NCBI RefSeq assembly: GCF_963678635.1
Contig: NC_087068.1
Coordinates: 8,006,027 to 8,070,026 of the forward strand
Reading direction: 5' to 3'
Length of the DNA: 64,000 bases
Source: Symsagittifera roscoffensis
Lineage: Eukaryota; Xenacoelomorpha; Acoela; Convolutidae
In this document: piece after piece, positions 56,700 through 64,000 of the stretch
Layout: each line of letters starts with the position of its first letter
Position numbering within the stretch: the stretch's first letter is position 1
Translations under genes and position numbers: made by a program
The notes under the pieces: generated by a model
What the model saw: only the letters and a program-made list of their open reading frames with translations
Told to the model about the DNA's origin: nothing
Database searches by the model: none

Positions 56700-57095
56700 A
56701 GTCGATGAACGTACTTCAGACTCTCATATAGGTCGCGGTGATTCCTTTTTTTTTTTTTTTTTTTTTCGTTTTTTTAGGAACAGTCTTAAAATTTATTCAG
56801 GCTCACAATTTTTTTTTGCTGTTTGACTTTTGATTTTTCAAGTTCAGTTCGTTTCCGTTGTTAAAAGGAAGAGAAACTCCACTATCGAACAGCAAAAGTG
56901 TGCAGGTCACAAACTTGATCGTTTTCTATTTTGAAAGTAGAATTTCATTTTCAGATTTTACTTATTGATCCAGTTTTCTCAAATTGGGTTAATTTTATCA
57001 AAAAAAGCCAATCATAAATTGTTTGAAAAATTCAAAGAGCTTTACGGGCAGCGGTTTCTTTTTGTTCATAGGCTCTTGTCCAACTGTCTGTTGGG
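56700..57095 (+). mobile_element. Small element of the CCAACTGTCAGTTGG family
   Basis: It starts near ACTCTCATATAGGTCGCGGTG, contains TTAAAAGGAAGAGAAACTCC and ATCGAACAGCAAAAGTGTGCAGG, and ends near CCAACTGTCTGTTGG (57,079-57,093). Confidence 0.75.
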
Positions 57096-58359
57096 TATGT
57101 TAATTAAAAACAAAGCCTTCATAAACGGCTTGATAAAAAATTATATTCAATATTATTATGGGATGCATTATGACTTGGGGCGATATTCACATTGGACAAT
57201 TTCGACGCAAATTGGGCAACCTTTTACCTTAATGACCTCAGAATTAAATTTTTTTTTGCGTAAAAATACATTCATAATGTTCTTTTTTTAGAAAAAAAAT
57301 TAAGCCGAAATTAAGTAAAATTTTTTAAAATTTTCTACCAATCAGAATGCAGCAAAATTAGAATTCTCAATAGAAAGCTCTGCTGCTAAATTACTGTTTT
57401 ATTTAGAGGGGTGGAGAATTTTTAGTAGGTCTTACAGATGTGAACAACAAAATTTTGTTTGTTCAAATCGATGTTAACTAAAAAAAATGTTAACTAAAAA
57501 TTGTTAGATTTCAAAAGCAACGGCGCAATCGTTTTGATCTGTTTTACCGCTACATAACCTGATCAGAAATGCAAGTTGACATATGGTTAAAAGTTCAAAT
57601 TTCAATTGTTTGCTCAAAAAGCGTAGACTATACATCATCAGTGAAATTTTTACCCGTTTATGAAAACTCAAAATCTTTGCAGGAACTTCGCTAGATTTAG
57701 CATTTCGAACTACACAGAAGAAATATAAAAGCCTGCAATACGGTTTCAAGAATCTTGCAAAATTTGCAATCCCGATACACTATCGTCGCAATTTGAGCCT
57801 CTTTTAAAAATGTGCCTGGCGTGAGAGAGTGTGAATTTAATTGATCGTTACGTTAACAAAATTGTTCTCTAAACAACAAGAAGAATCATATTAAAAGCTA
57901 AAATTTTAACAAAAGAGGCGGTATGATAAAAAAAAATCAAATGGGCTCAAATTGTCCCTCTTATGCTTCAAACCAGTTATAGTTCTCCAAACCAGTTATG
58001 GGTTTTTTTTCGACAAATGTTTTTTTTGTTTCGATTCTCGATGAAAATAACCGATTATTTGTTTGATGTGGTTTCTTTACGAGATATTATTCGATTTATT
58101 GACAAGCAGTTTTGTATCTCTTTTTACTATCCCTGACCCTTGTAACTATATATAATATTGGCATATGTTTACATTAGCGAGCAGCTAGTGTTTTAGTACG
58201 AACTTTCTTTTTTCTAATCTAACTCGCAAATAAAAATGTTCATTGAAAATGGAAAGTGTTCGCTTATTTGGTGGCACTTTTGCTATAATCACAATCTAGC
58301 GTTGGAAATTTCAGAGAATCTGTTCTCTGCTTTTTATATGGCTAGTGTTTGTGATCAAT

Positions 58360-58440
58360 TAAGGTTGAGTGGTTAGTCCATGGAACTCAAAATCGCTAGG
58401 TTGCAGTAGGTTGCAGATCGAATCCGAGACGTGGCCGCAT
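58360..58440 (+). mobile_element. tRNA-like SINE head
   Basis: GGTTGAGTGGTTAGTCC (A box, 58363-58379) and GATCGAATCCG (B box, 58416-58426) occur in order. The D-to-T region contains a duplicated AGGTTGCAGT (58,398-58,416). It differs from the other SINE heads in the window. Confidence 0.55.
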
Positions 58441-58777
58441 TTTTACTAATTCGAGGTTTATTTCTAGTTTTTCTATTTGCATTTTTTAGAACTGCTTTTT
58501 GTCTCGTTCTCGCAAGTATTTTTCGAAGCGAAGCTTCGCCTCTGTGTTTACAGTTGAGTTAGTCCCTAAAAAAAGGTGTTCGCATAGAAGGTGTTTTTTA
58601 ATATCCTCGCTTCACATTGCTACCAGATACAATATTGGCATATGTCTAATAGTTAGTTATTCCCTAATACTAGGAATGTTCCTTAAAAACAATTGCTAGC
58701 GTTTTTTCCGAGTTTTGAAGTAAGTAAGAAATATATATAATCGGGATAGTTTTTTTATTCAGACTAGTTTTCAAAAG

Positions 58778-58880
58778 AACTCTCAGGGGAGTGTTACTCT
58801 TGGGGATCGATCCCTTGATCCTTATTTTCTCCGAAGCGTCGCGGTCTCAACTATGCTAAGCTGACCTTGCGACATCTGTG
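58778..58880 (-). mobile_element. Possible tRNA-like SINE head
   Basis: On the minus strand, CAGCTTAGCATAGTTGAGACC (A-box-like) is followed by GGGATCGATCCCCAAGAG (B-box-like). This pattern is weaker than at the other sites. Confidence 0.4.
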
Positions 58881-61428
58881 AATTGAGTCTATCTAAACTG
58901 CTCTTTTTATAGTTTATGAAAGTGAAAAGCGCTTTATTTACGTGTGGCGAAATATCCCGCATCACAAAAATATTCCAAATTGAATGAAAGCAAGCTAATT
59001 GGTTTTTTTAATTCCATACACTACTCAAATTTCAATACTTAAAATTTGATATTACCAGTCAAAACTTTATAGTTTGTCAATATTTCATAAACTGAAAACT
59101 ATTCAAGGCCAGTTAATGCGCAGTCGGAGCATTCAGGGTTTTGTCCTGATACGAGAAGTCCTGTTTAATTCATCTTGTAAAGTAAAAACTACTCCTGACA
59201 TTTAAACAACAGTCGGAACGTTCAATATTCAGAACATTGTCCTCATACAAGCAGTCTTAATCTAAGCGAGGAAGGCTTGAAGATTGGCCCTTTTTCAGGC
59301 AAATAGGCGACCTGTATTATCAATCAAACTGGACACGTTATGCCACATTTTTTAAAAACTTTAAGTAGCTTTATTTCACTGGTGGAAACAGAATAAATCT
59401 CAAATGCCATAAAAAGTTGAATTTTTCTCACATGGGCGTAAATTCCACTTTTCGTTTCAACTGAAACGCTTTCTTTCAACAAATTTTTATGCTTTTCATC
59501 AGGAACTGCAATTGTTGAGTGAATTTTTTGCTGGAAAAATTGATCATAAGAAAGTAATTAGAAACAGCAAACTCAAGCTTTGGATAATAAACCTCTAAGC
59601 CATTTCATGATAACGATTCAATTGACGTATTTATCATTTGTCACTCATTGTTTACAAAAAAATTCTCAAGAAATATTTTTCAATGCAACTGTTACATAGC
59701 TTTTATGCTATGTAAAAAATGTGTAATTTTATGCCATTTCAGATATAAGTTGAATTTGGTGTTATTTCATGGCTCACAATTGTTTTATATAAACTTTTTC
59801 TAAAATGTTGTTTGCAAATGTGAATACGGGCGAAAAAAGATCTTTTTATCTGTTATAGCTTTTCAGGAAGTGCCTTAAAATGATATTTATAGATTTACAT
59901 TAGGAAAACTCTAAAGATAAAATAAAAACTGGGCTAAAATTGAAAATTTAAAATTTCAAATCACTTCTGAGAATGTCCCAATTTGCCTTGAACAGATCCT
60001 TGAGCATTGTAGTTTATGATTTGCCCGGTTGCTTCCCAAACAAGAATATAATCTGTATGTAGAAATTTTAATGAACCGTTTTTTAATCTCATCTTTTTAA
60101 AGATGTTCGATAACGCCTTTATCTGGTTACCTTATTAAGTATGAAGTCTCACTTCAATTCATCTCTAAATCACCTTTCAAATAGTTTCACTTAAAAAAAT
60201 TTTAAGAAAAGTAGATAATTCTAATTTACCTGTAGAAATAATTATTTTCTCGGACAAAAAGTGCATTTCTTCAGGTTCGACTTCAATGGGATGCAATTAA
60301 TGCTGAGTTATCAAAAAGCGTTCATGAATGATGAATAGATTTATAACTTTGCGAGAGTTCAAACTTAACTATGCGAGTAACGAAGAATGTAGGGCAGACT
60401 GTTCCAATTTGGTTTTCGTATTTGCTATCACAAGTTGGTTTTATTGGTTTGTGTGACTGATTTTGTTCAATCAACCCCTCAGATGAATCTGCGCCCTAGA
60501 TTTAAAGTCTAAGTTTCAAAGTGAAATGTATTTGGAGCTTAATATCTGAACTAGCCTATACTATCTATCACTACGCTTTGTGGAAAGGACAACAAACTAA
60601 TTTATTTTTTACAACCTTTTCCGGATGAACTTGATTAAAATGTATAAACTAAAAACTAATCGGATAATGTAATCAAGAATGGCCGGTTACTGTGCAAGTA
60701 CCACAGAATGTTCCAACCATAGTCTTTAACAATCCACGAAAAAAGATTATCTCTCGCCGTTTTTAAACTATTATTGCCGCTTTGTCTTTTTTCTTCGCTG
60801 AATTGAGTTGCGTTTGCTAGAAGAAGAAATAACAAAAAATTAGACAACAAAAATTGCAAAAAAAATATATATTTTTAAAATTCTTTGTTTTTAATTTTTT
60901 TCTGAAGTCAGTTTATTCGAAACATTTTTGATATGAGAAGTCTTGTTTTTCTCCAGCCGACTTCCACTACCTCAAAGAAATCTCGCAAGAGATCAAGAGT
61001 TGTGTGTTTAAAAGCATACAAACAAAATAAATTCTCGTTTCAATCTTCGGTACAAATTGTTCAAAACCAAATATTTTTTGGTTGATACTTGCACAGCAAC
61101 TGGCTAACCTTGGTTTTTTAAGTTTGATCTGTTTTTTTTTTGAAAAAAAAAGAAAAAAGTTAAGTAGCGATATGAAGCCATTTAGTTCGCAGCATCTGCT
61201 ATAAACTTAAAGCAATAATTTTAACAAAATAGCCGTTCTCAAACACCCATTACTTCACAGAAAAAATCACAGTTAAAGTATCGTTTTTTATTTAGACTCA
61301 AGAAATCACTAGCTTTGAGATGATATAAAAAGTTCCGTCAAATTTCATTGAATTATCAAACATTTTTCTGACGAAAAATCACTCCAATGGTGTATATCGT
61401 TTTCTTCAAAAGGTGCAACAAAATTAAT

Positions 61429-61760
61429 TCAATTGTTTCCCAAATGTTGATTCGAATACTTAAAACAATTGGGTGCCTTCGAGAAACTATAATAGTTTGC
61501 AAAGAAATCTTTTTTCATTTGATGCATGATCTGGTTTGCCTCAATTTTCCCAGGTCTAGCATCGTGGCTGTGCTCATTTTTTGTTGAGACGAGTTCATCT
61601 CCTGCTGTGACGGCGAGCATGCGGCATTTGTGTGAACTGTATCTTGCGCATCTCCAGTGCTCAGTAGTTTTTTGTCGTCTGTTTTTTTTGTGAACTCGTG
61701 TCCGTCAATAATTAGCGTTCGTTTGTTTCGTTGAGATATTCCCCACGTAAGTTGACTCAT
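61429..61760 (-). pseudogene. FLYWCH zinc-finger fragment with one frameshift
   Basis: The first frame (from 61,760) gives GISQRNKRTLIIDGHEFTKK, the usual start of a FLYWCH domain. A second frame one base off gives HWRCARYSSHKCRMLAVTAG, then ELVSTKNEHSHDARPGKIEA: the W-R-C, K-C-R and H-x-H zinc-ligand pattern of the family. The change of frame falls in an A-rich stretch (eight As near 61,690, minus strand), so it is either a one-base indel in a dead copy or a sequencing error. FLYWCH domains in invertebrates often belong to transposase-derived genes; no transposase is visible here. Confidence 0.7.
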
Positions 61761-62039
61761 AGTATTTATGTTGAAGTATTTATCTGGATCTTTAAGAACG
61801 AAATGGTAAACAATGAAGCAAAATGAAAGAATAGCAGTGTTTCATTTTGTTTCAAAGGCGCTAATTGTGGATTATTGTCAAAGTTTGGCGTGTAATTACC
61901 AAAAATTATGGTTTTTTAGGCTCAGCTTCGAATATTTTCGATTAGAGTCTTTTGTTGTCTCGTAACGAGTCCAGTGTACATTAGCACTTGCTGGTCCTCA
62001 ATTTGAACATCAATGAATCAAGTGAAAGTGTCAAGTATG

Positions 62040-62145
62040 GGATAAAACGGCATTGGACAAAATGTCATGTGGGGCAAGTTAGTATAGGACAAGTTGGCAT
62101 ATGGCCAATTGACTTGGGGCAAATAGTCCTGATACCGAAAGAAAT
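62040..62145. repeat. Degenerate short tandem repeat, GGACAAxxTGGCAT-like
   Basis: Units of about 17-22 bp: ATTGGACAAAATGTCATGTGG, GGCAAGTTAGTATAGG, ACAAGTTGGCATATGG, CCAATTGACTTGGGGCAA. A similar phrase occurs near 57,175-57,220. It may be part of a small repeat element. Confidence 0.45.
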
Positions 62146-62447
62146 ATTCGAAACACGATAGAATGTATACGGCTAAGCACTGTCGAAAACTCATTCCTGC
62201 GTTCAGACAAGCTTTGAAATTTTTTTGATAAGGTTGAATTACTGCTAAACTAAGTTAGAATTAAAATGGCATTTTACATTAAAAAAAGACAAAAAATTGT
62301 AAACATTATACATTTAAAACATACATTTTTAAAAAATAAAATTGCTTTATTTGTGAATGTTTTCATAAAATTTTTGTAGTTTTTATTGCTGATCATCATA
62401 GTAGCATATTGGTGAAGTTTTTATTGGGTTGTAGAATGTAGCATTTT

Positions 62448-63290
62448 TCATAGCATCTCCATGACGAAAAATACTATCAGCAGGTAAACGAAAATGAATA
62501 CCAAGAGTTTTCCGAATTTCCAAATACTGCTGATCGAAAATTTTCGAACTTTTTCAGGATAAGTTTGCGTAGCCATTTCTTTTTTGGTCAGTTTCTGTAA
62601 GACTCGTTTGTCTGTTTGCATTTCACGCTCTTTTGCTTCGGTTTTTGGCAGCGTGAAAAGATCTCCGGTCACAACTAATTCTGCGTTTATCCTGGTCATG
62701 TTCGAAACATCGACGTCCAAATCTATTGCATAATCGTGACACCAACTTGAGTCTTGCTTCAAAACATGTTCAGCCTCTTTCAGAACTTTATTTGCCTGAT
62801 TTACGAATTCTTTGTCGAAGACCAATAAAGTTCTGGCTTTTGAAAGTCGAATGGAAATTTCTTTCAGTAGTTCCAATTGGCATCTAAACTGCGCACATTT
62901 AACTAATTTGGTCATATTGCAGGAATCGGTTAATGTTGCGATTCGATTTTTGACCATAGATCTCAAACCCAATTCGAGTTTTGTAATTTTGGTCAAAGTA
63001 TCTTCATAAGAAAGTTCTAAGTGAAGTTTCTGCTCCTTGAAGTCGCGGATTTTTCCATAAATTCGGTCTTCCATAGTCGAACACCTTTCGAAAACAATTT
63101 GTCGGTGGTGCGTTGCGCAGTAATGGCATAAGTCACGATTACAATGACCGCAATTTAGGAACTCGGCTTGGAGGTAATTTTCGAGGCAGGACGGGCAATT
63201 TTTTTCCACCGGAAATGTATCGCTACTCTGGCGGTGGTAACTCATTTTAATGGCTTCTGGATCTGGTTGTAACGTGACCAAGATTATCAC
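62448..63290 (-). CDS. RING/B-box-like zinc, coiled-coil, tail-anchored membrane protein
   Basis: 280 codons, uninterrupted. The zinc module CPSCLENYLQAEFLNCGHCN, RDLCHYCATHH (C32, C35, C47, C50, C55, C58, H61, H62, from the first Met) reads like a RING or TRIM-type B-box hybrid. A coiled coil (~70-190) and an acidic linker follow. Then come two QT motifs, EREMQTDKR and KEMATQTYP, the second resembling LC8 dynein-light-chain sites. The C-terminus is a ~20-residue hydrophobic segment (LLVFIFVYLLIVFFVMEML) with almost nothing after it, the layout of a tail-anchored protein. Met 16 (MSYHRQSSD, 63,245) may be the real start. It is not a known TRIM as far as I can tell; absence of introns, unlike its neighbours, suggests a retrocopy or a recently formed gene. 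Confidence 0.65.
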   Translation of the reverse strand: MIILVTLQPDPEAIKMSYHRQSSDTFPVEKNCPSCLENYLQAEFLNCGHCNRDLCHYCATHHRQIVFERCSTMEDRIYGKIRDFKEQKLHLELSYEDTLTKITKLELGLRSMVKNRIATLTDSCNMTKLVKCAQFRCQLELLKEISIRLSKARTLLVFDKEFVNQANKVLKEAEHVLKQDSSWCHDYAIDLDVDVSNMTRINAELVVTGDLFTLPKTEAKEREMQTDKRVLQKLTKKEMATQTYPEKVRKFSISSIWKFGKLLVFIFVYLLIVFFVMEML

Positions 63291-64000
63291 TAACTGTTAA
63301 CTGTGTAATTATAATGGTAAGTGGTGTTTTGGCTTTGTGTTTTAAGTTTAAGATCAACTTGTTTGTTCAATTAAGTTGATGTTTGTTTCAAATGGCGGAA
63401 TTTGGAAGCAGTTTTGGGCGCGCTAGACTATTGTTCGCAATTTTACTACACCAGTCTTTTGACTTCTATTCAAACTATCTCTATGTGATCAGCCCCATGT
63501 TTGAAAATGCGACGTCGGTTCAATGGTACAAATTCGTTTTGCCCTGGAAAATTGTGGCCTTTTTTCTTCTAAATCACGTGAAAAAAGTTGTGACCTTCAC
63601 ACGAACATCAAACAAGATCTGAGAACAACTCAGCCCGTTTAGCGATATTCATCATGCTGGATCTTGATACCAGTGACATTTCAAAATATTTGTTTGGTGA
63701 CATTTCAAACTGTTTGATTTGTCACATTTTTGCGATCACTCGGTTCAATCGTAGCAACTTTTGAAACCGTCGCAAATAATATACGGTTTCAACGTTTTAT
63801 CCTTGGTTAAATTATTTCAAAAACTTGCCTTGAAGATCGATTTAGACTTTTCACTTGCCTAAACTCAGATAGTAAGTCATTAGTACAGTGAACAAAAATC
63901 TCTTGCTGAAATATAAAGTTTATTCTAAATTTCACTTGATTTACTACTGGTCAACACTATAGTAAGAAGATTAAATGCCGTAAGGTTAAAAATAGAATGG
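63291..64000. other. Right edge; no supported gene
   Basis: A 79-codon plus-strand frame (63383-63622, hydrophobic, MAEFGSSFGRARLL) starts 93 bp from the divergent zinc/coiled-coil gene. It has no recognisable domain. The rest is AT-rich. Confidence 0.4.

Larger units (their letters stand above)
56627..61428. other. Gene-poor repeat-rich interval
   Basis: Contains a T22 tract (56,745-56,766), a plus-oriented CCAACTGTCAGTTGG-family copy (56,700-57,095), a TTAACAATC-family interior fragment (57,330-57,445), two tRNA-like heads (58,363 and 58,780), and CAGTCGGAAC repeats (59,120-59,260). One possible terminal exon lies at about 60,957-61,030 (plus). The unseen first exon of the LRR gene should be in or beyond this interval. 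Confidence 0.5.

Noticed and set aside
63383-63622. 79-codon plus-strand hydrophobic frame divergent from the zinc/coiled-coil gene
   Set aside because: No domain or conservation evidence; noted only as a possible small gene.

Overview
The window is nuclear DNA of a multicellular, cilium-bearing eukaryote, most likely an invertebrate animal. Genes are split into short GC-richer exons joined by GT-AG introns inside very AT-rich DNA. The proteins recognised are of animal type: the axonemal subunit DRC7, an alpha-arrestin, a secreted-type leucine-rich-repeat protein, FLYWCH and BED zinc fingers, and RING/B-box-like zinc with coiled coil. Transposon debris is dense. I cannot name the species.

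Layout. (1) 1 to about 12,540: a very large Ty3/gypsy-type retroelement on the minus strand, cut by the left window edge. Reading right to left it has a long repeat-rich leader (70-bp tandem repeat; a 12/14-bp minisatellite of about 730 bp), a Gag-protease frame, one in-frame UAG, and an RT-RNase H-integrase frame. The latter ends in an acidic linker and a domain that looks like a divergent macro domain. (2) 12,541 to 16,400: gene-poor DNA with a tRNA-derived SINE. (3) 16,427 to at least 50,523 (plus strand): 14 exons of DRC7 (nexin-dynein regulatory complex subunit 7), 720 codons whose splice phases all fit. The C-terminal ~150 residues usual for the family were not found. (4) Inside a 12.4-kb DRC7 intron, on the opposite strand, lies a complete seven-exon alpha-arrestin gene (36,399 to 30,914). 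(5) Inside a 7.7-kb DRC7 intron lies a decayed 5,380-bp LTR element (42,299 to 47,678) with 265-bp LTRs and a 5-bp target duplication; it has lost its RT and integrase core. (6) 50,996 to 56,626 (minus): a Cys-rich plus LRR secreted-type gene, eight exons visible, first exon not found. (7) 61,429 to 61,760 (minus): a frameshifted FLYWCH zinc finger. (8) 62,448 to 63,290 (minus): an intronless gene for a RING/B-box-like zinc, coiled-coil, tail-anchored protein.

The introns hold several small repeat families recognisable by comparison within the window: foldback elements with TTAACAATC/GATTGTTAA ends, a family ending in a CCAACTGTCAGTTGG palindrome, a family carrying GGTCGGAAC, and at least four different tRNA-headed SINEs. 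They also hold a duplicated mosaic carrying a BED zinc-finger remnant.

The most unusual items are the macro-like domain fused to a retroelement Pol, the single in-frame UAG between its protease and RT, the roughly tenfold excess of CTCAAG across that element, and the nesting of an opposite-strand arrestin gene (and perhaps others) inside DRC7 introns.
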